The position numbers and the translations under genes are program-made. Positions 25,211 to 33,955 of a stretch of 64,000 nt of DNA are shown one piece after another. The stretch is taken from NCBI RefSeq assembly GCF_900107485.1, contig NZ_FNQE01000006.1, forward strand, positions 1 through 64,000, in the 5' to 3' direction. This DNA is from Proteiniborus ethanoligenes (GTDB taxonomy: Bacteria; Bacillota; Clostridia; Tissierellales; Proteiniboraceae). Each line of letters opens with the position of its first letter. The first letter of the stretch is position 1. Under the pieces are notes generated by a model. It saw only the letters and a list, made by a program, of their open reading frames with translations. It was not told where the DNA came from and searched no databases.

Positions 25211-26440
25211 ATGGTAAAGGAAAAATATATTAAGACTTTTAAAGAAATAAGCATAAACATATCTCAAACAGAAATAAAATCCGTCAGAAAAAAGGATATT
25301 ACAAAAACAGGATTCAGAATATATGAAAATGGCTTTATAGGTATTGCAGGGGCTGTAGGAAAAGCAGATGAGGCTGAGCTTGAAAAAAGAGCAATAGAAA
25401 ATTTAAAGCTTCAAATACCTTATCCTTACGAGCCTTCATCAAGCCTTGTAAAAGAAGTTGATTATAGAAAAGAAACTCTTTCTGATGAAGATTTTGTAAG
25501 TGAAGTAGAAGAGCTGCTTAAAATATTGAGAGAAGAGTTTCCTGACTTTATTTTTTCAAATAATATCTATATTCAAGAATTTGAAACTAAACTAATAAAT
25601 AATAAAGGACTCAATCTAACTCATGTAGATAGAGCTGTTATAGCAGCACTTATAATAAAAGAAAAAGCTTCTGTAAACGTCTTTGATGCATTTGCAAGCT
25701 TTTTAGATAGAGAGTATAGTAGAAATGAAATCTTAAATAATGTAAGAGAAACTTTAACAGCTTACAATAATAAGGTTAAGCTTCCTGTTCAGGGTAAACA
25801 GCCCGTGGTATTTTTAGAGAATGATGAACGACTACCCCTTAAGAAAATTTTAGAGGAAATGAACGGATACAAGATAGGTACAGGCGCTTCTCTATTTAAA
25901 GACTTTTTAGGTGAAAAGAAATTTAGCGACAGCTTTACACTATACCAGAGTACAGAAAGAGAAGATATTACAGAGTTTGAATTCTTTGATGCTGAGGGTG
26001 TTGTAAATGAGGATAGATATACTTTAATCGAAAATGGAAAGATAATAACTCCATATACGGATAAGAAGACTGCAGCTCAATTTAACCTGCCTTTAACTGG
26101 CAGTGCTTCCGCAGATTATGATAAGGTTCCATCCTTAGGAGCTAGAAATCTTAAGGTAGCATCTAGCAATAAAACCTTAAAGGAGCTATTAAATGGGCAA
26201 CTGGCTATTGTAGTTCTCCTAGCTTCTGGTGGTGACTTTACAGCAGAAGGAGTATTTGGTACGCCTGTTCAGCTAGGATTTTTAACTGATGGCGAAAAGC
26301 TTCTAGGAAGGCTTCCTGAGCTTACTATTTCAGGTGAATTATATACAATGTTTGGAGATGACTATATAGGAAAGTCTAAGGATAAGGCGCTATTAGGACA
26401 AAAGGCTTTAGCATTCAATTTAAATGTGGATTATATATAG
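25211..26440 (+). CDS. tldE: TldE/PmbA-like subunit
   Basis: A 409-residue partner of TldD. It lacks the HExxxH zinc motif, as expected for the TldE half, but shows the family fold, including the ARNLKVASS stretch and a C-terminal region ending GQKALAFNLNVDYI. AGGAGGTG lies directly upstream. It would combine with TldD to form the closed chamber protease. The gene is followed by a large hairpin with a T run. Confidence 0.87.
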   Translation: MVKEKYIKTFKEISINISQTEIKSVRKKDITKTGFRIYENGFIGIAGAVGKADEAELEKRAIENLKLQIPYPYEPSSSLVKEVDYRKETLSDEDFVSEVEELLKILREEFPDFIFSNNIYIQEFETKLINNKGLNLTHVDRAVIAALIIKEKASVNVFDAFASFLDREYSRNEILNNVRETLTAYNNKVKLPVQGKQPVVFLENDERLPLKKILEEMNGYKIGTGASLFKDFLGEKKFSDSFTLYQSTEREDITEFEFFDAEGVVNEDRYTLIENGKIITPYTDKKTAAQFNLPLTGSASADYDKVPSLGARNLKVASSNKTLKELLNGQLAIVVLLASGGDFTAEGVFGTPVQLGFLTDGEKLLGRLPELTISGELYTMFGDDYIGKSKDKALLGQKALAFNLNVDYI

Positions 26441-26460
26441 ATAATAGCAATTTAGTAATA

Positions 26461-26544
26461 AAAAAAAGATATCTAGGAGACCACTGAATAACAGGCAAAA
26501 TTCAAGAATTTTTCAGAAGTCTCATATCTAGGTGTCTTTTTTTT
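26461..26544 (+). terminator. Large structured terminator after tldE
   Basis: A run of A and GATATCTAGGAGAC at the left face GTCTCATATCTAGGTGTC and a T run of eight at the right, with an inner TGAA/TTCA pair. The unusually long loop (about 35 bases) and the doubled TATCTAGG make it more elaborate than a plain terminator; it could also be the 3' part of a small RNA. Confidence 0.6.
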
Positions 26545-26628
26545 ACTTTCTTTTCATTATAACTATAAATGCCATTTTATGATATAATTAATGCAGTTAA
26601 ATATATAATCTTCAAGGAAGTGAGTCTT

Positions 26629-26841
26629 GTGAAAACCATAGATTGTCTAGGTGATATGTGCCCTATTCCAATTTTAAAAACACGAAAAGAACTCAAATCA
26701 TTGAGTTCAGGTGATACGGTTAAAGTTGTGACAGATCACAGCTGTGTCCTTGAGTCTGTAATGAGTAACTTTAAGAAATATGATATTTCCTATAAAGAAG
26801 TCATAAATGGTGTTTGGGAGATTTTCATAGTAAAGCCTTAG
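26629..26841 (+). CDS. TusA/YeeD-like sulfur carrier protein
   Basis: A 70-residue TusA-fold protein. The sulfur-carrying Cys is in CLGDMCPIPIL (CPxP motif). TusA-like proteins accept persulfide sulfur from a desulfurase or rhodanese and pass it on; YeeD, a relative, works next to YeeE thiosulfate transporters. I chose the GTG at 26629 because GGAAGTGAG is just upstream and the product then starts at the usual VKTIDCLG; the longer frame from 26569 would add 20 residues that look like leader sequence and contain the -10-like TATAAT at 26583. Its stop overlaps the convergent LysR gene by 4 bases. Confidence 0.87.
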   Translation: MKTIDCLGDMCPIPILKTRKELKSLSSGDTVKVVTDHSCVLESVMSNFKKYDISYKEVINGVWEIFIVKP

Positions 26842-27734
26842 CATAAATTTTTTTGTGCTATACTCTTAAAATATTCTACAAATTCGTAGAGTACTTTATT
26901 TTCTCTTGTTTTCTTGTCATGTATTAAATACATATCATATTCTATTGAAAAATCTGCAATATTTATTAACATTAGCTGTTTATTGTATAATTCTTTTTTT
27001 ATAGATGTGTAAGGTAAAAAGCCTATACCAAATTCATTTAGTACAGATAGTTTTACTGACTCTGCTGAATCGCTATTGTATAGAATTTTTAGATTATCTA
27101 TCATTAATCCTAGTTCTTTCATTTTGCTTGTTATAGGATCCATAACATGCATTTTATCATTTAATAATACAAGTGGATATTTAATTAAATCCTTAAAATC
27201 AATTTCATCAGATATATTATAATTTGATGAAGAAACAAGAACAATTTTATCCATACCTATTTTATAATAGGAAAGATTCTGGTTTTTAGGTTTACTATAT
27301 ATAACTCCAATATCACATATATTGTTCATAACATTTTCTTCAATTAAGTCTGATTCATTTGGATTTAATTCATAACTATGATTTGGGAATTTGTTTTTAA
27401 TTTTATACATAACACATGGTAAGGAATAGGTAGCAATTGACCAACATGCCTCAATCTTTATATTTCGTGCATTTTCATTATCTAAATGTAACTGCTCTAT
27501 CATAGCTTCATATGTTCTTACTATATTGTCAGCATATTTAAAAACAATAAGTCCTTTGTCAGTTAGTTCAACACCTTTATTACTTCTATCTAATAATTTA
27601 TAACCCAAAACTTCTTCAAGTTTTGAAATCTGCTGGCTTAGTGCTGACTGAGATATATGGGCACTTTTAGCTACCTTTGAAATACTACCCATTGTAGCAA
27701 CTTTATAAAAGTAATCTAGGTACTCTATATTCAT
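26838..27734 (-). CDS. LysR-family regulator of sulfur genes
   Basis: A 298-residue LysR-type regulator: N-terminal winged helix (FYKVATMGSISKVAKSAHIS, then QSALSQQISKLEEVLG) and a C-terminal ligand-binding domain of the periplasmic-binding fold. It is transcribed away from the split YeeE/YedE genes across a 218-base region, the classical layout for a LysR protein acting on a divergent target. Relatives include CysB- and YwfK/CysL-like sulfur regulators, but family membership alone does not fix the ligand. An O-acetylserine- or thiosulfate-responsive role is inferred from context. Confidence 0.87.
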   Translation of the reverse strand: MNIEYLDYFYKVATMGSISKVAKSAHISQSALSQQISKLEEVLGYKLLDRSNKGVELTDKGLIVFKYADNIVRTYEAMIEQLHLDNENARNIKIEACWSIATYSLPCVMYKIKNKFPNHSYELNPNESDLIEENVMNNICDIGVIYSKPKNQNLSYYKIGMDKIVLVSSSNYNISDEIDFKDLIKYPLVLLNDKMHVMDPITSKMKELGLMIDNLKILYNSDSAESVKLSVLNEFGIGFLPYTSIKKELYNKQLMLINIADFSIEYDMYLIHDKKTRENKVLYEFVEYFKSIAQKNLC

Positions 27735-27952
27735 TCTCTACTCAGCTCCTCATGTAAATAAATATCACTATTTACATTATATATTATAAATAATTAAATA
27801 GCAGCAATAATCACAAATTTAAATGTAATTTAGTATTTTCTGTATCACTAAATAAGTCGAATATGCATTTATGGTATAATAATAAAATTCGATTAGCCTG
27901 TGACGAAAATTTACTGTATGAGAAATAACTCAATGAATTCGAGGTGTATGCT

Positions 27953-28594
27953 ATGAATAGCAACAATCTAAAAAATCAAATCCCTATTGGTCTATTAGTT
28001 ATTGCCTTAATTATAGCTATAGATATATTTTTACAATCAATATCAGATATCCACAGTTTCTTTTGGTTAACTGGTATAGCCTTTGGTTTTATACTTCAGA
28101 GATCAAAATTTTGCTTTGCTGCAGCCATAAGAGATCCCTATTTAATTAATGGCACATCATTAACTAAAGCAATGCTAATAGCCTTTGCCATAACAACTAT
28201 TGGCTTTACTGCAATTAAGTATGGAGCATATATTAATAACCACGCAATTCCTGGACAAGGCTCTATTGCTCCAATAAGCTTTGCTACCATAGTTGGTGGT
28301 GTTTTATTTGGCATAGGAATGGTTTTAGCAGGCGGCTGTGCTTCAGGTGTTCTTATGAGAGCTGGAGAAGGCTTTCAAATGCAGATACTAACACTTATTT
28401 TCTTTATTATAGGCTCTTTATGGGGAGCACATGATTATGGCTGGTGGGATAAAGCCTTTATTTCGAAAGCTAAGGCAATATTTCTCCCAGATGTTTTAGG
28501 TTGGTCCGGTGCTTTATTAGTACAATTATTATTTATTGCTTTACTCTATATTTTAGCTGATAAATGGGAATCTAAAAATAATCATGACTATTAA
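27953..28594 (+). CDS. YeeE/YedE transporter, N-terminal half
   Basis: A 213-residue membrane protein of the YeeE/YedE (TsuA-like) family, whose studied members import thiosulfate. It has about five helices and two conserved cysteine motifs, QRSKFCFAA and LAGGCASGVLMRAGEG. GAGGTG precedes the ATG at 27953; the GTG at 27944 overlaps that site and is rejected. It corresponds only to the first half of a full-length transporter. The second half is a separate gene 22 bases downstream, so two proteins probably assemble into one pore. Confidence 0.86.
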   Translation: MNSNNLKNQIPIGLLVIALIIAIDIFLQSISDIHSFFWLTGIAFGFILQRSKFCFAAAIRDPYLINGTSLTKAMLIAFAITTIGFTAIKYGAYINNHAIPGQGSIAPISFATIVGGVLFGIGMVLAGGCASGVLMRAGEGFQMQILTLIFFIIGSLWGAHDYGWWDKAFISKAKAIFLPDVLGWSGALLVQLLFIALLYILADKWESKNNHDY

Positions 28595-28616
28595 TGTGTG
28601 ATTTGGGGGGATAAAA

Positions 28617-29150
28617 TTGAATCTAAATGATAATAAATTTTACCTTAAATGGTTTAAAAATTCTTGGACTTATGTTACTGGTGCAATTCTTCTGTCCTTG
28701 TTTCAAATTGTTACTTTAGCTGTAACAGGAGAAGCATGGAGAATTTCTTCTACATTAACAAACTGGGGAGCATGGATATATGAGGCCCTTGGTGGAAATG
28801 TATCTTCTTGGTTTTATTTCAGCTCGGAAAGCTCTCTATTAACTTTGCAAGAGGGGTTTTTAAAAGACCCTAAATCTATTAGGAATATAGGCATTATAGT
28901 AGGTGCACTACTTTCTGCCTTAATGGCGTCTCAGTTTAAGTTTAGAAAAATTAAATCTAAAAAGCAAATAATTGGTGCTTGTATAGGTGGGCTATTAATG
29001 GGATATGGTTCTAGATTGGCTTCTGGATGCAATATAGGTGCTCTCTACAGTGGTATAGCTTCTCTTTCTTTAGCTGGATGGGTTTTTGGTCTTTTCATTT
29101 TTATAGGAGCTATTATAGGCAGTAAACTAATAATTAGATATTTTTTATGA
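28617..29150 (+). CDS. YeeE/YedE transporter, C-terminal half
   Basis: A 177-residue membrane protein that completes the preceding gene. It has GRxRNIG-like KSIRNIGIIVGALLSALM and the third conserved cysteine motif, GYGSRLASGCNIGALYSG. Translation starts at TTG (28617) after GGGGGGAT; no nearer ATG gives the full first helix. Together with the upstream half it restores all three cysteines known from TsuA-type thiosulfate channels. Split versions of this family occur elsewhere, so this need not be damage. Confidence 0.85.
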   Translation: MNLNDNKFYLKWFKNSWTYVTGAILLSLFQIVTLAVTGEAWRISSTLTNWGAWIYEALGGNVSSWFYFSSESSLLTLQEGFLKDPKSIRNIGIIVGALLSALMASQFKFRKIKSKKQIIGACIGGLLMGYGSRLASGCNIGALYSGIASLSLAGWVFGLFIFIGAIIGSKLIIRYFL

Positions 29151-29267
29151 TATTTTAATTAGTCATTATAAATAAATAATTTTAAATATGATAAAAAGAA
29201 TCCAAAATAAATGATTACTTATTTTGAATTCTTTTTCTATATTTCTTAAGAGTAATTATATCTATTG

Positions 29268-30053
29268 TCATTGGCTAATTATGTCTACTATTTCCTCTTT
29301 GATTTTTATATATTCCTCTCCAACTTTTACACGACCATTTTTATTAGTCATAGCTGTATAGGTAAAATCAAGGCTAAACTCCTTTAATATTTTGCCAGGA
29401 GTTTTAGACATAACTACTACTTTTGTTCCAAGAGATAATGCTTCATCTATATCGTGTGTAATCATAAATATTGTACTTTTAGTGTCCTTCCAAATATTTC
29501 GAATTAAAGTCTGCATGTTAACTCTTGTAAGTGCATCTAATGCTCCAAAGGGTTCATCCATAAGTATGACTTCAGGTTCATTTGCCAGCGCCCTAGCTAA
29601 GGCTACTCTCTGTTTCATACCACCAGAAAGCTCAAATGTTGCCTTATCTCCAAACTCTATTAACCCTACTTGTTCTAAATAATGTTGTCCTATTCGTTTA
29701 ATTTCATCTTGTGGTAGGCTCCTCACTCTAGGACCATATTCAATATTTTTTCTCACACTCATCCATGGATATAAGGTGGGTGATTGAAAGACCACACCTC
29801 TGTGCCAATCAGGCCCTTTAATAGGTTCTCCTTGCATGAGACATGAACCTGTTGTAGGTATTATATATCCAGCAATAATTTTAAGCAATGTACTTTTACC
29901 ACATCCAGAAGGACCTAATACACACAGAAATTCTCCCTTTTTTATCTGTAAATTTATATCTTCTAGAGCCGTTATTGGCTTTGTATTAGTTTCATAAGTT
30001 AGGCTTACATTTTGAACGTCAATAATTACTTCTCTTTTTTCGTCTTTCCCCAT
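29268..30053 (-). CDS. Sulfonate/taurine-type ABC transporter ATPase
   Basis: A 261-residue ABC ATPase of the SsuB/TauB/NrtD class. Walker A is GPSGCGKST, the signature LSGGMKQR, Walker B ILMDEPFGALD, followed by the switch His in ITHDIDEAL. It would power uptake through the permease and binding protein encoded just upstream on the same strand. GGAGGTG lies 7 bases before the ATG. Substrate class (aliphatic sulfonate, taurine, nitrate or a vitamin precursor) is not fixed by the ATPase; the surrounding sulfur genes favour an organosulfur compound. Confidence 0.9.
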   Translation of the reverse strand: MGKDEKREVIIDVQNVSLTYETNTKPITALEDINLQIKKGEFLCVLGPSGCGKSTLLKIIAGYIIPTTGSCLMQGEPIKGPDWHRGVVFQSPTLYPWMSVRKNIEYGPRVRSLPQDEIKRIGQHYLEQVGLIEFGDKATFELSGGMKQRVALARALANEPEVILMDEPFGALDALTRVNMQTLIRNIWKDTKSTIFMITHDIDEALSLGTKVVVMSKTPGKILKEFSLDFTYTAMTNKNGRVKVGEEYIKIKEEIVDIISQ

Positions 30054-30111
30054 TTATATCACCTCCATGGCAAATATGATATAGTTTGTTTAAAATATTC
30101 GTCTATTTAAA

Positions 30112-31176
30112 TTATTTTAATATCTTTATAGCCTCTTCTATATAGCTAGGATTAATAAAGTTATTAAACTCTTCTTGTATTGGCACTTTATTTAAAAAAC
30201 CTTGTTGTGCTAGAAAATCTGCTGTATCTTTCATAATCATTGCAAAGTTACCAGTGGAATTTGAATTGCCTAAATATTGTTCTTTTATTAGCTCTTCAGG
30301 TGATAGCCATATAGCACCTTGCATCTGTTCTAAGGCATCTTGTGTTTCAATTTGAAGCTCTTTTGCTACAAAACTAGCTCCTTCATTTGGATTTTCTCTG
30401 TATATCTTTGAGCCTTCAGCTAAGCAAGCAATGAAAGAAGCAACTAAATCAGGATACTGTTCAGCAAATTTTTTTCTAACTAATTTTGTGTTTGCTGTTA
30501 CATAACCTTGGTTTGCCATTTCTTCGCTATTTATGATTACCTTGCCATCTTTCAATATTTTCCCTAGTGAAGGCTGCCAAGTATATGCTGCTTCAATATC
30601 TCCTCTTTCCCATGCTGCAACAATATCTACTGTCTGCATATCTAAAAGTTCTACCTGATCTTCAATTCCTGCATTTTTAAGTGCATTTAATAAACTATAA
30701 TGAGATGTAGATGCAAAAGGAGTAGCTATTTTCTTACCTGCAAGATCCTCTATGCTATTAATGTTGGAACTTTTCTTTACTGCTAAAGCTTCTATTTCTC
30801 CAAGAACTTCATGAATCCATATTAACTCTACATCTAAACCAGTAGCTAAAGCTACTACTGCATTGGTATGTCCCATAGAAGCAAAATCAATGCTTCCTGA
30901 TGCAAATGCCTTGTTAGCTTCTACTCCTGAATCAAAAACAATGAAGTTGCACTTGATACCTTTTTCCGTAAAATACTTATCAAATATCTTTTGTGAAATC
31001 GCTATAGTTTCATCATTTGGAACTCTTAAAATTCCAAAGTTTATTTGCTTTGGTAAAGATGTGTTTGGCCCCTTTGCTTGACCAGAAACATTTAAATTGT
31101 TGCCGCAGCCTATCAATGAAAGAACTAAAACACCTGACAACATAATTAAAGCTAAAGCCTTCATGGATTTTCTCAT
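30112..31176 (-). CDS. ABC transporter lipoprotein, SsuA/TauA-like
   Basis: A 354-residue solute-binding lipoprotein. The signal peptide ends at the lipobox LSLIGC, so the mature protein begins with a lipid-anchored Cys. The fold is the NMT1/SsuA type: NFGILRVPNDETIAISQ, a sensor loop FASMGHTNAVVALA, and AAWERGDIEAAYTWQPSLG. It would capture a sulfonate-like ligand and deliver it to the permease in the same operon. The order on the minus strand is permease, binding protein, ATPase. Confidence 0.88.
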   Translation of the reverse strand: MRKSMKALALIMLSGVLVLSLIGCGNNLNVSGQAKGPNTSLPKQINFGILRVPNDETIAISQKIFDKYFTEKGIKCNFIVFDSGVEANKAFASGSIDFASMGHTNAVVALATGLDVELIWIHEVLGEIEALAVKKSSNINSIEDLAGKKIATPFASTSHYSLLNALKNAGIEDQVELLDMQTVDIVAAWERGDIEAAYTWQPSLGKILKDGKVIINSEEMANQGYVTANTKLVRKKFAEQYPDLVASFIACLAEGSKIYRENPNEGASFVAKELQIETQDALEQMQGAIWLSPEELIKEQYLGNSNSTGNFAMIMKDTADFLAQQGFLNKVPIQEEFNNFINPSYIEEAIKILK

Positions 31177-31203
31177 TTTTCACTACCTCTCTTTTCTTAA
31201 TAA

Positions 31204-31989
31204 TTAAACATAACCTTTCCAATACACAAGCTTTTTTTCTAAAAATTTTAAGCCTGCATCTATTAAAATGCCTGTAATACCCATGATTATAATACCTACA
31301 AACATTACATTGCTTTTTAAATACCTAGATGCATCAATAACCATCCAGCCTATTCCAGAAGTGGCTGCTACCATTTCTGAAGCTACTAGAGTAGTATAAG
31401 CTACTCCTACTGCGGTTCTAAGCCCAGTAAATATTTCAGGCATACTAGCAGGTAATACTATATGAAAGAAAATATTTCGGTGGCTTGCTCCTAGCGATTC
31501 GGCACTTAGTATATAGTCTTGATTAATTTTAGTAACTGCTGAAACACATGCAATATATATGGGAGCAAAAGCAGCTAAATATAATAACGTAACTTTAGAT
31601 GTTTCATCTATCCCAAACCATAGTATAAGCAAGGTATAATAAGCAAGTGGCGGAAGAGGACGATAAAACTGAATTACTGAATCCACAACTGCCCTAATTT
31701 TTTCAAAATACCCGCTTAACAATCCAAGAGGTATTGCAGTTAATACAGCAAAGAATGAAGCAACGAACAGTCTTTTGAAACTAATACCTAAATGCATCAT
31801 TAAAGAAGTCCCATTATAGCCATCTTTTAGTATATTCAAAAAACTATTCCATACCTCATATGGTGATGGCACTAATACTGACTGTACCATATTAAGTTTA
31901 GTTACAAAATACCAAATCCCTAATATTACTATCCAAGTTGCAATAGTTAATTTTTTTGAGCTTTTCACTTTCCTGTTTTTTTCTTTCAT
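31204..31989 (-). CDS. ABC transporter permease, SsuC/TauC-like
   Basis: A 261-residue inner-membrane permease with about six helices and the EAA-type loop SAESLGASHRNIFFHIVLPA that contacts the ATPase. I chose the ATG at 31989, since AAAAGGAA sits just before it, while the earlier in-frame ATG at 32016 lacks a ribosome site and would only add a basic, GGAG-encoding leader. It heads the three-gene ABC operon and lies downstream of a terminator that separates it from the rhodanese fusion gene. Confidence 0.88.
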   Translation of the reverse strand: MKEKNRKVKSSKKLTIATWIVILGIWYFVTKLNMVQSVLVPSPYEVWNSFLNILKDGYNGTSLMMHLGISFKRLFVASFFAVLTAIPLGLLSGYFEKIRAVVDSVIQFYRPLPPLAYYTLLILWFGIDETSKVTLLYLAAFAPIYIACVSAVTKINQDYILSAESLGASHRNIFFHIVLPASMPEIFTGLRTAVGVAYTTLVASEMVAATSGIGWMVIDASRYLKSNVMFVGIIIMGITGILIDAGLKFLEKKLVYWKGYV

Positions 31990-32052
31990 TTCCTTTTCTC
32001 CTCCTCTTTTTCTCATTTTGTATTATGAAAAAAAGATATTCCTTTGTGTGTA

Positions 32053-32093
32053 AATAAAAACCTTGTAAGTCTTTTGCCTACAAGGTTTTTATT
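32053..32093. terminator. Bidirectional terminator after rhodanese fusion gene
   Basis: A 15-bp perfect stem, AATAAAAACCTTGTA / TACAAGGTTTTTATT, with an 11-base loop, 36 bases past the stop of the minus-strand oxidoreductase. It implies that the ABC operon has its own promoter. Confidence 0.9.
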
Positions 32094-32128
32094 AGCTGTT
32101 AAACTAATCTACCTTATATAGAAATAAT

Positions 32129-33829
32129 CTAATTAAAGTTATATTCAGTTACTATTTTATCTCTTCCTGATACTTGGTCATTAAAATACTCATAGCAGCA
32201 AATACCTAGGAAAGATCCTGAAATATTATATAGATTGTCATATCCCATATTCTGTAATGCCATAATAGCATTATAACTTCTTTGGCTTGAACGACAATGT
32301 AGATACACTGGTACATCCTTTGGTATTTCTGAAATTCTATTTCTAATCTCACTTAATGGGATATTAATTGCATTAATTAAATGACCTTCTTCATATTCAT
32401 CTACTTCTCTTACGTCTATAATATAAGCATTGCTCTCTACTAACTCTCTTACCTTTGTAACTGGAACTTGTCTAAATCTTCCATTTAATATGTTTAATGC
32501 TACTAAAGAAGCATGGTTTATTGGGTCCTTTGCAGTACTAAATGCTGGGGCATAGCATAATTCTAGTTCTTTTAAGTCTTCTAATGTTCCGCCCATCATA
32601 ATCATAGCTGCAATAACATCTACTCTCTTAGAAGCATTACCCTTTCCTATAGCTTGAGCTCCTAATATTTTGCCTGTTGGAACTTCATATATTAGTTTAA
32701 AGTGGAATTGACTATTTTCAGGCATTAATCCTACAATATCTCCTGGGATAATGTAAACAAAATCATATTGAATTCCAGCTTTTTGTGCAGCTTTCTCTGT
32801 TAATCCAGTGGATGCTGCATTCATGTCAAATATTTTCACACATGAAGAGCCAATAACACCAGTATTTCTGTGTGGAATTCCATATATATGATCTGCAGCA
32901 GCTCTCGCTTGCCTTTGAGCTGGTCCTGCAAGTGCAAGTCTTGTTTTAGAGTGAGTTAGCTTATTATATACTTCAATAGCATCTCCTACTGCATAAATGT
33001 CTTTGTCATTTGTCAAATAATTATGATCTACTTTTATTCCACCAGTTTCTCCTATTTCAAGTCCTGCTTCTTTTGCCAATGTAGTCTCTGGTCTTACTCC
33101 TATTGCCATAACTACTGCTTGTGCCGGTACTGTTTTACCTGAAGCAAGTTCTATATGTTCATCTTCAACCTTTGCTATTGCATCTCCTACAATTAAATTA
33201 ACCCCCTTTTCCATCATTTCTTTATGAAGTAATTGAACCATATCATAATCAAATGGAGCCATTATTTGATCTGCTGCTTCTACTAAGGTTACATTAATAT
33301 CTAAATCTGATAACTGTAAGTTTTCTGCTACTTCTACACCAATAAATCCTCCGCCAATTACTGCTATATCCTTTACCTTGCCACTTCTTACATATCTGTT
33401 TAATTTGTCAATATCAATAACATTTCTTACTGTAAATACATGTGATTTATTGTAGCCATCAATTTTAGGGACTATAGGATTAGCACCAGGAGATAATACT
33501 AACTTATCATATGCTTCCTCGTACTCTTTATTTGATTGTAAGTCTTTAACTGTAATAGTTTTTTTATCTCTGTTAATCTTAATAACTTCGCTATTTACTC
33601 TTGCTTCAATATTGTATTGATTTTTAAATTGTTCTGGAGACATAAGTACAAGATCATCACTGTTTTCTATCATGCCACTTAAGTGATTTGGTAAACAGCA
33701 GTTTGAAAATGATACATGAGGTCCTCTTTCAAACATGATTATTTCAGCAAACTCATCAATTCTCCTTGCTCTAGCAGCAGTAGAAGCTCCCCCTGCTACT
33801 CCACCAACGATTAAAATTCTTTTACTCAT
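32129..33829 (-). CDS. CoA-disulfide/persulfide reductase with rhodanese domain
   Basis: A 566-residue flavoprotein fused to a rhodanese domain, the architecture of CoADR-RHD and NADH-dependent persulfide reductases. The FAD site is VGGVAGGASTAARARR, the redox Cys is in SFSNCCLPNHLSG (position of CoADR Cys43), the NADH site is AVIGGGFIGVEVAENL, and the second FAD motif is DIYAVGDAIEV. The C-terminal rhodanese (about 460-555) has the persulfide Cys in VYLHCRSSQRS. It would reduce persulfide or polysulfide sulfur to sulfide. Position in a sulfur cluster supports this. The doubled Cys (CC) at the redox site is less common than the usual CG. Confidence 0.92.
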   Translation of the reverse strand: MSKRILIVGGVAGGASTAARARRIDEFAEIIMFERGPHVSFSNCCLPNHLSGMIENSDDLVLMSPEQFKNQYNIEARVNSEVIKINRDKKTITVKDLQSNKEYEEAYDKLVLSPGANPIVPKIDGYNKSHVFTVRNVIDIDKLNRYVRSGKVKDIAVIGGGFIGVEVAENLQLSDLDINVTLVEAADQIMAPFDYDMVQLLHKEMMEKGVNLIVGDAIAKVEDEHIELASGKTVPAQAVVMAIGVRPETTLAKEAGLEIGETGGIKVDHNYLTNDKDIYAVGDAIEVYNKLTHSKTRLALAGPAQRQARAAADHIYGIPHRNTGVIGSSCVKIFDMNAASTGLTEKAAQKAGIQYDFVYIIPGDIVGLMPENSQFHFKLIYEVPTGKILGAQAIGKGNASKRVDVIAAMIMMGGTLEDLKELELCYAPAFSTAKDPINHASLVALNILNGRFRQVPVTKVRELVESNAYIIDVREVDEYEEGHLINAINIPLSEIRNRISEIPKDVPVYLHCRSSQRSYNAIMALQNMGYDNLYNISGSFLGICCYEYFNDQVSGRDKIVTEYNFN

Positions 33830-33955
33830 AATCTTTTCCTCCTTTATGGTTTTGTTTTCTTATATAACAGAAATAGAAATCCAATATGTGAATTTAATAA
33901 AAAATTAGGTTGTCTATCTGTATTAAATTTATAATAAAACGTTTGCATAAAACTA

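Noticed and set aside
28595-28619. Frameshift or sequencing error joining the two YeeE/YedE halves
   Set aside because: The first half has its own stop and the second its own GGGGGG ribosome site and start codon, so the split looks functional rather than broken.
31990-32128. SAM or other sulfur riboswitch before the ABC operon
   Set aside because: The leader contains only a terminator of the upstream gene and a polypurine ribosome site region.
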